Assembly (NCBI RefSeq): GCF_052857255.1
Contig: NC_135505.1
Location: 58,381,149-58,445,148 of the forward strand
Reading direction: 5' to 3'
DNA from: Amblyomma americanum
Taxonomy: Eukaryota > Arthropoda > Arachnida > Ixodida > Ixodidae
Length of the DNA: 64,000 bases
In this document: piece after piece, positions 20,983 to 32,950 of the stretch
How positions within the stretch are numbered: position 1 is the stretch's first letter
How the letters are laid out: every line of letters starts with the position of its first letter
Translations under genes and position numbers: made by a program
Notes under the pieces: model-generated
Told to the model about the DNA's origin: nothing
Seen by the model: the letters and a program-made list of their open reading frames with translations, nothing else
Database searches by the model: none

Positions 20983-23459
20983 TCATTCCACGACGCAAAA
21001 CGTTACAGACGTTGCGCTCGACCATCTCGAATTTGTTGAAAAAACTTCATGGACGCTTATCGTAATGTGCGAAGCGAAAGCCTGAAATTTTTTTGCCGAA
21101 AAAAAATTATTCGTGAGGGGACGGCTGTTCGAATATTTAGAAAAGTGAGACACCACACATTGTTCAATTATAATATCAATTTGAATTTTTATAAAACGCA
21201 ACAAATTTTTTCCAATGACATTTGCACTGATTCTTCCTTTCTATCTAGTTCATATCAAGCAGCTTTACACAGCAATAAATATTTTTAAAAATCGAAAAGT
21301 GTGTGAAATAGTATCATTTTTGTCGTTTCTTGTTTCGAATATCAAATTGCTCTCGGAAACTCGGAAACAGCCATTTTGTTCCTCTAGATGCCCGGTACCT
21401 ATTATAAATGTTACAGGTGATGAAACTCTATACGCCAAAGTAATAACAAAATACTAAATTTGCAAAAAGTGCGTTTTGAGCGAAAACACTCGTGAATTTC
21501 CCCTGAGGTGGTCCAAGTAAAGATACAAGTCATAAAGGGTTACGTAGAACGGTTTATTGCCTTTGATTTCTGAAATCTTTATTGAGTTAATTTTTGTTTA
21601 AAGCGAGAAATAAATTTCTGATTTTGAGGCATTGTGCCGCAAGTTGCGTCGTCTCTTAACGCCTCTTCACTGCAGAACACGGCACCGTTCATGGCACGAC
21701 ACTTATGGCAAGATAACTTCGTTTGGTGTCTTTGGCTATCGAGTATTTTTAGGGCTGGTGCTAAAGAAGATATCGCGCGACATTCAGCGGATGGGATGCA
21801 ATAAACGAGATCGTTATCGCTTTCGAAGCTCGAACAGACCCGCTTTGGTGTGGGGTGGCCATGGAAACAAAAAAAAAAAACTTGGCGGTGGTTTAGCTCT
21901 GGCTAAAGCTGGAGTGATGTGTACCTACTGCTGGCCGAGTGGAACTTGGTCACGTGATCAACCACGTCATCAGCCACGGCGCCGTGCCGCTAGCAGACGC
22001 TCTGCACCACGTGGCCAACCACATGACAGCCACAGGGTGGCGGGTGGCGGCGCCACCACGCTGAAGGCTCGAAATGCTTCCGTAATGTAGCCATCGTTAC
22101 AAAACAAAGGTATTCAACGTGCTGCCTCGCATGGTTCACGAGAAGGGATGACCAGCTGGCATGGCAGGCGTATCACAAGTGCTTTATTTATGTCCGAAAA
22201 GATCGTTGAGAGCGCTCGCTCGAAGCGCGTGCACGGGAAGGTGCGAAGTTCACACCGCTGCGACGAGTAACGCGAGACGCTCTGGCGGTGAACGCGGCCC
22301 GCTCGCGCGTAGGTGCTCCGCTCGCATGGAGGTGCTTCGCCAGCGCAGTGGCTCGTGTAGAGATCTGGCTAGAGTATTAATGCATTGATTTTACTGATTA
22401 AGTCAAATACAACAAACACATCACTACGGAAACAACCAGGCGTGAGCCTCTGACGGCCACAAGGGCCAGGTACCACGTGGTGCAGGCGCGTCGCGCATTG
22501 TTTCAACACCGGATCGTTCTTGTGATTTTCAGATCGGCGTCTCTCAAGCTCTTATGCTGGTGCTTAAGTCTGTCATGGCGGCGGCAAGACTGACTGCGTG
22601 CGACCGAACCACACCGAACAACTAGGTCACTGGGGCAGGTGCCACCCTAGCAACGATACGAAAATCTTTCCCCAGAATACCTGTTCGACTACTCAAAGTT
22701 CACTTAGCTGCCTGCAGTGCAAACCTCACTTAAGAACAAGAACTGTAGATTTCGCGTAACTGCAGTGTTGCCCGTGTTGTGCTCTACGGTGAAGAGGCGT
22801 TAAGAGGCGACGCAACCTGGGGCCCGAGAGCTCAACTTCAAAACTTTTTTGGCTTTAAACAAAAATTACCTCAATGAAATTATCAAAAATGAAAGACAAT
22901 AAACCGTTCTACGTAAGCCTATTGTTTGTATATTTACTTGGACCACCTCAGGTGATATTAACGAGTATTTTTGGCTCAAAACGTACTTTTTGCAAATTGA
23001 GTATTTTTTTTACTTCTGTATACGCAGTTTAATCACCTGTAGCATTTATTCTAGGTACTGGATATCTAGAGGAAGACAACTTTTTCCATATTTTCCAGAG
23101 CATGTCAATATTTAAAACAAAAATGACAAAAATGATACATTTTCATAACTTTCAATTTTTTTTTAAATATCTTCAATATAAATCTGTTTGCTCTGAATTA
23201 TATCGAAAGACAGAATCTGTGCAAATGTCAATGAAAAAAATTTTGGAGTGATTTATAAATATTTGAACTTCTTATTAATTTTGAGCAGTGCCTGGTTTCT
23301 TGCCTTTTCTAAACATTCAAACTGCCTTCACCTCACGCAAATTTTTTTCGGCAAAAATATTTCAGACTTCCATGAAGCACATTATGGTAAGTTTCCAAGA
23401 ATATTTTTGAACAAACTGCAGATGGTCGAGATCCTGGGACGTTTGGCGTGTAATGACGC
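20983..23459. mobile_element. 2.5-kb element with ~690-bp inverted arms
   Basis: The left arm 20983-21680 and the right arm 22785-23459 are inverted copies, with long matches throughout. Examples are CTGAAAT.TTTTTGCCGAAAA, CATTTGCAC.GATTCT, TTGCAAAAAGT.CGTTTTGAG, CCTGAGGTGGTCCAAGTAAA, TACGTAGAACGGTTTATTG and CTCTTAACGCCTCTTCAC. Identity is about 75% by eye. The outer ends read GGGTCATTCCACG on the left and the related GCGTCATTACACG on the right. The 1.1-kb centre (21690-22780) has a poly-A run at 21869 and no recognised coding sequence. No target duplication was evident. It is either a fold-back DNA transposon or two head-to-head elements. Confidence 0.7.
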
Positions 23460-23689
23460 TTGAACAATTTTCTTCCGCCCGCTGATAGGCACCCTAATCA
23501 TCGTTGGCCGTGTAATATGAAAGAGGAGCTTTCCGTCTGTCCCTGAAGAAAAGTAGTAGCTTGTCTCCGCCAAGAATGAAAAAAAAATGTCGCCTGAACA
23601 GTCGAATGGCCGCAAGTATCCCAATCAGTCACTGAAAGAAAATGCAGAAATGACGATCCGAAAATCCACCTTCCTTTGTAACTCCGTAA

Positions 23690-23935
23690 GGGGCATTGCC
23701 AAACCCTGCGATGCTTAAGCGTTATTACATTTAGGTTAAGGCGTAATGTTCCACGTTTGCAGAAAGATGCCCGCGGCAGTGGACGCAGGGAGAATGCCCA
23801 GCGGGCGAACCTTCTCCCCTTATTTGCTGAAACCGGCCGCCGTGTGTCGCCACAAGGAGGATTTGAGGCTCTCTGCCACACGCTGGCGCGTTCTTGCTCA
23901 TTTTGCTCATGATGGTACATTGCACTCATACACGG
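23690..23935 (-). repeat. Dispersed repeat, inverted partner of 18745-18990
   Basis: See 18745-18990 for the shared words. The 203-codon minus-strand frame 23498-24109 crosses this repeat and the adjacent element end and is not considered a gene. Confidence 0.6.
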
Positions 23936-24199
23936 CAATATACTCGATGCTTCTAGCCGGGGAGCATCATGGAATTCATAAAATTGTTTCCCTGCAATTG
24001 CGCGCCAAAAAAAAAAATGAAACATGTGAATCGACTCATGCAGCCAGTGAGGCACGAACTTACAACCACAGCTTCCAACGCCTGTAGCAGTCGTCTTGAA
24101 ACAACCCACGTAGTTTCAAGGGCAAAGGTTTAGTGTAAACCGCAAAAAAACAGTGCGCGATTAGATAACATTTCCTCCAAGGCCGACAGTGCAATTCAG

Positions 24200-25451
24200 T
24201 GACAGCGCATTGCCCAACCTTGAATGCTCAGAACTCCAAAATAACGAGTTCTGCAGGCATAGTTTCGACTCGAAATGACTGTGACAAATGCATGAAATGT
24301 GTTCACAGCGCTTTACACAGCTGTATTATTAATTTTTTTTTCCGTCGTTGCAACACTGCTGTTTATCAGAGAGGTCCTTTGATATCTTTCATATCTACTC
24401 TGCGGAATAACATGACATACAAAGCAGAGTGGTTGTGGGTGATTTGGTTATGAAGTGGCAGCCTACTAAATGCCCCTGGTGTGTACTAGACCATAGGCTT
24501 CCCAAAAACGACGCCGCTACATTTACATGTCGAAGCAAGAGCTGTCGCAAGCTGTTCTTGCGTAGAAGCCTTTACGACATTACGAGAAGCTGTTCGCAGC
24601 CTTAATACCAGTAACAGCTAACCGAACTGCATTTGCTCCTTAGCTCTCGACAGGGCTGTGCATTTCCTCTCGGCGAGGAAGGGTAGCGGGCTGTTATCGA
24701 ATCAGCACAGCAACTTTGCTTCAGCATAGCATCTGTGGCGCGGTGTCTACACAAGTGTTCAATCTGCTCTTTCTGGTTCTTGAAATCAGAGCCGCAAAAC
24801 TAAGGTTCCTGGATTACGATCATAAGCACTGGTTGGCGCAGGAATGGCCCCCATTTGGCAGCCCCGGTGCAATCTGCGAAGTTGTGCAAGCCAATACGGG
24901 AGATAATCGCTTTCTCGTGCGCATAGCTATGAAGCGCTGATAGCCGCTGCGGTTGCACTTCGTCAACGTTTGGCGTCTCCCCCAGCTCAGGGTAGCGCCG
25001 TCTATGCACGAATATGCCGCGATATTTACGCGCATGACGGCTGCGCTGCGGCTTTGCGAGTACAAAGCAACGGTACCTTGGAGGGCGTACGATGGGGAAA
25101 TCACCGCCTATCTGCTGCCAGAAGAGCCGAAGCATCTGTCCCTGGAGCACGGTGTCGTGTACGTGGTACTGTGGCCAAGGCGGGCTCTCTGGGCGTTCAC
25201 TACATGTAGGTCGGCATGCAACAGCTAGTAATAGGCACTCTGCACATGGGTCTTGGTTACGACGCTTTGCAGCTCCGTAGTGTGCGTGACGACGGCATCT
25301 ACGATGCGCTCACTAGTGCCCATCGCATCTTTTGCAGGTCGCTGGTACTACAAGAAAGCGCCCTGTGTTTCGAAGCGACCCAGCATTCCTCGATGGTTGC
25401 CCAGGCTGGAACTTCTGCGGCTGCGGCTGCTTGTGTAGCAGAAGGCACGTG
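24200..25451 (+). pseudogene. Family copy 2, inverted, frameshifted
   Basis: From left to right: a 5' flank matching copy 1 (ACTG.GACAAA...GTGTTC and GATATCTTTC.TAT); a destroyed acceptor (CTGCGG where copies 1 and 3 have CTGCAG); the zinc-ribbon-like CPWC followed by TCRSKSC (24477-24560); then VSTQVFN, an AKLRFLDYD-like stretch (24740-24820), an LRVAPSMHEYAAIFTRM stretch (24985-25040), LEHGVVYVVLWP (25145-25180) and LGYDALQLRSVRDD (25252-25295). Stops at about 24938 and a frameshift near 25200 disable it. Residues aligned with copy 1 keep a protein-like substitution pattern (ILTRMADSLRLR against IFTRMTAALRLC). Confidence 0.6.
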
Positions 25452-26389
25452 AGACGTTAACACTGAGTTCTCGTTCTTCTGAACATTTTGGAGGCTTCAA
25501 ATTGATGTGCAAAAATCCTACGTATTAGGATATATCGAGATTGTGTTTGTCTTCATTCGGGAGTCCGCGCGTTTTCTTGCGCTGCATATTGTCTCTTCTA
25601 CTATCAACCAACATGCCCAAATCTCGACCCTACATCAGTTTGCTTCAATGCTCATCTGTGGCACAATTCTTCGAAGTCTTCTGTTCCAATTAACATAAAG
25701 GGAACGCCATACAGAGATCAGTATTGGCACTAGGTATCGTAGAGGTAGAGTGCTCCAGGGAGAATGGGTTTTAGTTACAAAGTTTTATGAAATGACATAG
25801 AATTTGTCACAGGTATTTACTGAAAAATACAGCCGACGTGATTGCTCAGTGGTTTTCGTGTTCTTCTGATGATCTGAAAGATGCACGTTTCATCTGGGCA
25901 AAGGCGGTCGCATTTTAATACAGGAAAATTCTAGAGGCCTGTGTACTATGCGATGTTAGTGTGCGGTAAAAAACCGCAGGTAGCCGATAATATTCCTCAG
26001 CCTTTCACTACATCTCTAATAACCTGGGTCGTGTTGGGTTTTTAATCCCATGAAACCAAACCAAAAGATCAAAATTACCTTTCTATCCAGTATATGCCTT
26101 GCATTGTAAGGCACATATGTAAGGATGGAGTGGGAGTTTTTTTTAAGTCCACTTAGATTATTTCTTTCCTTTCCGCTGTACAGGTCAACATCCCCGGATC
26201 ACTGACTGCAGACAACACGTCGTAGCAATGCTTTTGAGGAAACTAGTCAGACCACTGCCTTCAAAATTTATTTTATTATGGTGCATTCTTGTGGTGCATG
26301 TCTTGCATATTCCCAGCCTAAATAGCTTGGAAATAAATTAAATTCATCAGTACATTGATCGTCATGTAATTTATTAAAACCGTGTGGTT
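25452..26389. other. No recognisable gene
   Basis: No coding, RNA or repeat signal that I can support. Confidence 0.4.
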
Positions 26390-26394
26390 ACCTT

Positions 26395-26745
26395 TATCAA
26401 CAGGCTGTAGACTATCGTTCTATAGCCAGTATATAGACATTGGTCTACTAAAGCTTTAGTGAACAGATGTCTATAGAGAAACTTCATTAGCATTGCCAGC
26501 CCACATACATAGGAATGTCTACAGACAGACTATAGGCATATGCCTACTGGACCACTACACTTTTTTCTATAGACTGTCTATAGACAGAAAACTACAGGAA
26601 GTGTATGGGCACAAGAATACATAACGTATAGACTGCCTATAGGCCTGTGTCTACCGACTGTCTATACACAAAAGTCATCTAAAAGTGTATGAACATAAAT
26701 CTATCGATTGCCTATAAATTTTTATATAGGATATGTCTTGAGAAA
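26395..26745. repeat. Decayed tandem array of a palindromic unit
   Basis: Variants of CTATAGACTGTCTATAGAC recur irregularly about ten times (for example 26412, 26434, 26471, 26516, 26563-26590, 26627-26642, 26661 and 26700). The core GTCTATAGAC is self-complementary. Spacing is uneven, so it reads as an old minisatellite. Confidence 0.7.
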
Positions 26746-27100
26746 GCCGATATCCTTCATACACTAAAGATTATAGATCGTCTACGGTCTGTCGAAAATG
26801 TAAGGACTCCTGAGCCAAACAAAACTTTGACAGCACTTGGCAAACCAGCGCAAACGCGTGTATGCTCCATAGCGCAACAAACTCACCGCGAAGCGAAGAG
26901 CGATCCACGGCTGTCATGGAGGCTGAAAATGGAATGAATTCCTGATGAAGCAGAAAGCGCACACCACGGAAGGACAGCTTTTCCGCACGATGCAGACAAA
27001 CAATGCACCCTTGCATGAAACATTGAATGCGCGTCTGCCTGTAATGGTAGCGGCTGCATTCGCTGGTGCCGGCGTTGAGGTGAGCATCAGATGATCGAGA
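26746..27100. other. No recognisable gene
   Basis: Frames 26689-26937 and 26771-27136 overlap on opposite strands and show no domain. Confidence 0.4.
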
Positions 27101-27260
27101 TGTTGTTGTTGTTGTTAGCCTATCAAAAGATGGCACATACCCACACTGGGGGATCGGCCAAGAATCGGGTGGCTATTCACCTGAACGCGAGATGGGTCAG
27201 ACGGAAGTGCCGACACCGCTTCGTTCTCTTCTGCGCATCAGCTGACTAAGCGCGCTGGCA
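27101..27260 (-). mobile_element. LINE 3' end with (GTT)n-type tail
   Basis: On the minus strand the sequence ends in GTGGGTATGTGCCATCTTTT, then TAGGCTAACAACAACAAC. Such a TAACAAC tail is typical of I-group LINE 3' ends. No coding part is preserved; the upstream limit is uncertain. Confidence 0.4.
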
Positions 27261-29265
27261 TCCAACTTCTTCCAGTTTGTCCTCCTATAGTGTGCTTCAT
27301 TTTATTATAGGTGCACCGGTACAGATGCCAGGTCTGGTGTAGTTTTCTCAATACGCTCTCTCAGATCCTCCGAAGCTGGCAGTTTTTGCAAGAGATGATT
27401 GAGAACCGAGCTTAGACTTGGCATTACGAAATTCAGGGCTGATGAAAGATTGCCGCACTCGACCAAGTTCATTGTCTTCTATCGGTCAAACTTGATGCAA
27501 CCGAGGTACTTCAGCGCGAACACAAAGATTGATGGCGCTGACGAGTAAACACAGAAAAATAACTCTGCAGCTTAAAGATGGACTTGCTTTACTTTGTAGT
27601 TTAGCAGCATCATTGGCACAGGCTTTCACTCGGTCGGTGTTGGGGATACAATGGTGGGTACAGGCTATCAACCACCGCAAGTGTTCGAAGTTGGCGCAAT
27701 CAGAAAGCCCAGGACCAGCCTTCACCATGCCAAACAGAGGGACACCACTCTGGCGCACGCAACCCCCACTAGGTGGAGAGCGGCAGAGCGGCCCGCAGCC
27801 GGTAAACATGCTTCCAAGTCCCCAAAGAACACGTTTATTCGCCCCGTCCCGAATGCTCAGAGCATGCCTGTAAGTTCCCGTTACACCGCCGCTGAACGTT
27901 CTTAGTGTTGCAATGTCCACGTAGTTAGGTAGGCTGTTTCAGACACGGTAATTAATCCTGGTTGCATAGTATCCTCGTGTTTCGTTTTATGTAACGCAGC
28001 AATCTATATCTGACGCAAGTCGGTGGTTTTAATGCCCCATTGAAAACGATGCAGGCTGAAGATTCGGTGACGGCAGAGCTCTGAGTACACGTCGCGCACA
28101 TCGCACACAGCACACAACTACTCTGTTCTTCTTTTCCTCGGGCTGCCACTGATTTTTGGGTGGAAAAACTTAAAACCAGGTTTATTTGCTCATGTCGTTA
28201 GCTTGTTTACTGTCGGTTGTGCTTGTCTCTCGCAAGTTGCTACATTTAAGGATGTGCAGGCTGGTTGGGGATCTTCAACGTTGACTGAATGCTTGATTGA
28301 CTTCGGGATTATTTTAGTTACGGAATTCATTTTACAGTAAAGAGCGTCATGCCTAATATACACCCCTAAAGTACTCCTTTTTCCCGAATTAAGTTTTTTG
28401 AGCGTGTTCAGCCTAGGCGTACATAAACAAATGGTTGAAAAGGAAGTAATTTAGGCAGTTCAACATAATACCTAGATCCCCTAGGTCATGGAGGAGCCCA
28501 AATCTGAATGCTGTATCATATGCTCTCTTCCGAGCTTGGCGCATTATTACATTTGTTGCCTATGCGCCATAACACTAAACGCAACAACATATGCTTTCTT
28601 CATACCGAACACGGCAAGACACTGATGTTTGTGTATCAAACCCTTTCTGTGTTTTCGAGGCGAACTACATCGTCCGTAGCTGATGATGCTTTTTTGAAAC
28701 AGGATTGATGGATGTCATGAAGTTCGCAGGAATCAAGGACAAACTTTAGTCTTATATTCAGAACACATTAAAAGGATTTGGCGAGACAACTTATTAGTGA
28801 TATTGGCCTCTAGCTACTAGGGGAAATTGGTGGTGTTCCAGCTTTCATGAATGCCACTATCACGGCTTTCCCACTCTATATTTATTCTTCCTACTACAAA
28901 TATTTTAGAAACAAATTTCAAGAGGGCATCTACGGTAGGCCGGGAAAGATGGGCAAGAATTTCATTGTGTATCTGGACGGGTCCTGGACCGGTCTTTTTT
29001 CCTTAATGCAGTTTACTATTAATTGGAGAGTGATCAAATTGTTGTACTGTTCATTTCCACCTCCACTTGTTGAAGGTCTCTGTTTTGGGGCTATATTTTT
29101 GTTTTACAAATGACTGCGTATAGCGTGATGAACTGGAAACTGCAGCGAAGTATTCCTCCTATATGTCTGCCTATTCCCCTATGCTTGTTTTTGTGCCAGG
29201 GGTTGTCAAAAGAGGGATTATGAAAGGTGGGAAGTTGCGATTTAATTTTACAACCTCAACCAACA
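27261..29265. other. No confident gene
   Basis: A short PLE-terminus-like word (GTACTTCAGCGCGAACACA) lies at 27505-27524. Overlapping frames on both strands at 27486-27920 have no recognised domain, and frames at 28508-28708 and 28847-29113 are short and unsupported. Confidence 0.4.
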
Positions 29266-29269
29266 TTTT

Positions 29270-31790
29270 CTGAAGAGCAGGTAGCTGAAGAGCAGCTGTC
29301 GGTGCAAGCTTTCAGCCATGCCGTTCGCGGAGGGATGATACGCAGTGCTTCGAACATGGCACACGCCAAGTAGAGATGGCAGGGCGCGAAAAAGGCGCAC
29401 TCAAATTGGCGGCCACGATCCGTCGTCACTACAGAGGGGCAGCCGAAGCGGGAAATCTATCCACTGACAAATGTGGACGCCACTGTAGACGCGGCGATAT
29501 AGGGCAGCGGAAAGGTTTTGGGCCACCATGTCTAGCGGTCAACACACGTAGTAGGTATTAGAAAAGCTCGTGATGGAGGAAGAGGGCAAGCAATGTGGCC
29601 GTGTACATGGTCGAAACGACAGCCGGGGGGCCGGAAAGGGTGGTGAGGCGACCGCGTGTGGCGCGTTGTTTTGGCACGCTGCCATTGCAAGCGCTCACGA
29701 TCCAGCGACGCACATCTCGGCTGAAGTTTGGCCAGACGAGCCTAGACGTCACGAGCAGCTGCGTAGCACGAATGCCGGGATGGCATGCGTTGTGCTGCTG
29801 TTCGAAGACATGGCGGCGGAACGCAGTGGGTGCAAAAGGCCGTGGAGAACCACTGGAAGCGTCGCACCCGATGCTGTCCGAGCATAACGGCAGGGGCATT
29901 GACGACAAGGACAGAGAGCCAGGGTTGGCCTGGAGGGCTTGAAGCTCCCTGTCTTACTCCTGTGCGAAAGCCAGCGCTGCGAATTCAAGCGCTCCTGATG
30001 AAAAGAGTAGCGACACAGGAACGCGCATCGGCTGCACTGTTCACGGGTCCTTCGATGTGTCTTATGTTCACCTTAAAATCAGAAATAAAACTCAGGTGCC
30101 GTATCTTTAGTGCTGCGTATGAGCTTTGATTGGCACGAAAAGCAGAAGTTAAGGGCTCGTGCTCCGTGAGCACACAAAAAGTGGCTCCTTCCAAGATGTG
30201 ACGAAAGTGTCGAAAAGCCAGATAGATAGCTAGCAGCTAACTGCGGAAAGTACTGTAGCGCTGTTTTGCGGGCTTGAGCTTCTGGGAGTAGAAACCCAGC
30301 GGGCACCAGCAGTCGTCCTGAAGCTGTTGCAGGATGGCGCCTACAGCTGAATCAGATACGTCGGTGATGAGACGCAACGGGGCGTCGGCCAGCGGGTGCA
30401 TGAGCAGAGTAGCGTCGGCAAGGGTATCTTTGGAGGCTTGAAAAGTAATTTCGGCACTGATGTCCACTCGAGAGGAGTGTTAGAACCATGCGGTGATTGT
30501 AAGAGATCGGTGAGGGGCAGGGTATTGCAGGCAATGCCGGGCAAGAAACATCGGTGGAAGTTCAGGAGGCTGAGGAACTCTGGAAGCTTGCGAAGCCACT
30601 TGGGGCGAACAAAGACGCGGACGCGCGTACCTTGCTCTTCAAAGGACGAATTCCCCACGCTGTGACGTGATGGCCAAGGATCTCGATGGCGTCGACGCCA
30701 AAAACGCACTTGGCCTGGTTCATGACGAGACCGTGTTCTTCAAGGTGTGAAAAGAGCAGGCGCAGGTGTTCAGCATGTTTTTCTGACGAGGAACTGGTAA
30801 ACAGCAGATAATCGAGATACGCGAACACAATACGTATGCCACGAGTGGCCTCGGTCATGAGGAGTTGAGATGTCTGTCAGCGTTTCGCAGACCAAAGGGC
30901 AACGGACGTACTTGAAGAGGCCAAACGGTGTTTCAATTCCAGTCTAAGGGATGTCTGCAGGCTTCACCGGGATCTGATGGTAGGCCTTCAGCAGGTCAAT
31001 CTTGGAAAATATGGTCATGCCATGCCGGTCGGCCGCAAATTCATGAATATGAGGAAGAGGATATCGATCCGGGGCAGTGCGGGCTTTGAGGGCACAATAG
31101 TCGCCGCAGGGGCGCCTGTCGCCGGGGTCACGTTTCGGCACCATATGCAGCGCCGAAGTCCAACTGCTGGACGACGGCCGAATGATGCTCAATTGCAGCA
31201 TATGGTCCAATTTGCGGTAGGCAATCACGAGGCGGTCGTCAGCAAGGTGGCGCGGTCGGAAGAGCACTGGTAAACCCGTAATAACTATGTGGTGGGTGAC
31301 GGTGTGACCGACGGGAAGATCAAGGTTGCTGGGCTGCGTGATGGCAGGAAAATCGGCCAGAACCGCAGCACAGGCGGACGACGGCTGCTGCGGAGTGGCT
31401 TCGAGGATGGCAGTGGCCGGCGGGGCGATGACGGCTTTCACAGACCAGTGAGTCGTGTGGTCGACCAGTCGACGAGATCGAAGGACGACAGCCAGTCCAA
31501 AAGTGGCGAAAAAATCCGCTCTGAGGAAGGCGAACCGCACGCCCGCGATGACGAAAATCCATTGGAATGTGCAGCGTAAGCCGAAATCCAGGTGTCTAAG
31601 CGCTGTCCGTAGGTAGAGATCTGGGAGCTGTTGACCACCTGCAAAGGCGCTCCTTGCACAGCGCGTTGCCGATCGAGCCGGGAAGCAGGCACGAAGCTAA
31701 CCTGTGCACCGGTGGAAGCGGCATCCCTAGATCTTGTTGGCGACGTATAGTAGGCGGCTGGATGTAGAGCCAGAATCACCGGCCGCCATC
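29270..31790 (-). pseudogene. Ty3/gypsy (CsRn1-type) pol: protease, RT, RNase H, integrase remnant
   Basis: On the minus strand: protease debris, where the D[ST]G site reads [10 protein letters not shown] (about 31700); RT fingers with [11 protein letters not shown], then [20 protein letters not shown] (31225-31140) and [22 protein letters not shown] (31005-30960); FAYLDYLLF (30815), where the YLDD catalytic box has become YLDY; ILGHHVTAWGIRPL; RNase H with LRLITDVSDSAVGAILQQL (30375-30320) and a HEPLTSAFRANQ stretch; the integrase H2C2 finger start FRRHVFEQQHNACHPGIRAT (about 29820-29760); then a shifted integrase core to about 29270 with DRGRQFE-like and NGMAES-like words. Several frame changes and stops make it inactive. 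It ends within the integrase and no second LTR was found. Confidence 0.85.
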
Positions 31791-31799
31791 CGTGACTCG

Positions 31800-32640
31800 C
31801 CGACGCGTTTCCCGACCATAGGCAAGCCTGCAGGCACTGTCGGGCAGCGGCGCCGAACTTGTGGTGGTACCAGCAGAACCCGTCACCAGCTGCGCTCGAT
31901 AGGTGACTGGAACAAAAACGATGGCGGAACCGTTGGTAAAAGGAACGCTAGTAGCGACGAGGAATCAACGCTCCCCGGGCGGCAACGGTGCTGGTGAGGT
32001 TGTCGATTTCAGCGTCGAGGCTTGACTGCAGGTCGTCGAGAGTGGACGATGCGTCGGAAGGAATTGCAGCCACAGAACGCGGACCAGAGTAGTCCTAGAC
32101 GTGGTCAGCCATCTCGGCGAGCTTATCCAAGCTAACAACGCCTTCTGCAGACAGGACGGCCACGAGGTCCTGATGCAGGCGCTGAAAGAGCCGCTCAAGC
32201 ACTAGCGGGCTGTTGACGTCCTGTGGGTGGTCGCCGAGCAGCGGTCGCATGCGATGGAGGAGCTGAGATGATCACCGGTGGCCAAGGTCTTCAGTGCTGA
32301 GCAACTGCTGCAGACGGCTGCGCTCCGTGATGGTCTGCTGGTCCAGGACCGTGGAATTGAAGTGATCATACGGGGAGGAAAGGTCGGCCGTCTTAAAAAC
32401 GTCACCAAACTCGTCCATTACCTCAGGTGAGAGAGTCAACACGACGTGGAGATACTTCACGCGTTGTGATGTGATGCGCCGAAGGTCAAACACAGCCTCC
32501 ACTTGCGCGAACCATACTGTATGATTCTGAGGTCAAAATGACGGAAGCTGAACGCGGACGCTGGTGATGTCCTCCGCACCCTGTGTATGAGCTGAGACCT
32601 GGGCCTGGGCGCAGCAGCCGTGGCGGCGTTATCCTCGTCC
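31800..32640 (-). pseudogene. CsRn1-type Gag remnant with CHCC motif
   Basis: The minus strand reads EAVFDLRRITSQRVKYLHVV (32500-32440), ERSRLQQLLSTEDLGHR (about 32325-32275) and, near 31875-31825, CWYHHKFGAAARQCLQAC. The spacing C-x2-H-x9-C-x3-C is the unusual Cys-His-Cys-Cys Gag motif reported as diagnostic of the CsRn1 clade. The frame changes at least three times. It lies just downstream of the primer-binding site. Confidence 0.7.
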
Positions 32641-32658
32641 ATCACGTTCGGGTCACCA
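32641..32658 (-). promoter_or_regulatory. Primer-binding site, tRNA-Trp type
   Basis: The minus strand reads TGGTGACCCGAACGTGAT, 16 of 18 matches to the complement of an animal tRNA-Trp 3' end (TGGTGACCCCGACGTGAT). It sits 3 bases inside the LTR, as expected for reverse-transcription priming. tRNA-Trp priming is the second CsRn1 hallmark here. Confidence 0.75.
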
Positions 32659-32661
32659 AAC

Positions 32662-32848
32662 TGTAGAGGGACAGAGACTTTGTCCCCTACAAATGAACGG
32701 GGCGCGACGCGGACGACGCGAACAGGCAGGAAACCAGGAATAATAAACTATCTTCAGTCTACTCCGCACATGGCCACACATAGCCAGCGCAGGTGCATGT
32801 CACGAGCCGAGGCGGCGCACCACTGCTGATGGTGGTAGTGGCGCTACA
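32662..32848 (-). repeat. 5' LTR of the gypsy element (187 bp)
   Basis: Bounded by TGTAG and CTACA, perfect 5-bp inverted termini. Its inner edge is next to the primer-binding site, and its outer edge abuts the Penelope-like element. The matching 3' LTR is missing because the element is truncated in the integrase. Confidence 0.65.
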
Positions 32849-32950
32849 CACACACACTTATTTGACTAGACGTTTCGATCGGAGGACCGATCTTTTTCAA
32901 GAGTGACCATACTCTTACATACGAGATACTAGCCACTTCCTGAGAGAACA

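Noticed and set aside
23498..24109. 203-codon minus-strand frame
   Set aside because: Crosses the end of the long-arm element and a dispersed repeat; no domain and no copy with conserved frame.
27486..27920. 144-codon minus frame and 114-codon plus frame
   Set aside because: They overlap on opposite strands, neither shows a domain, and the composition alone explains the open frames.
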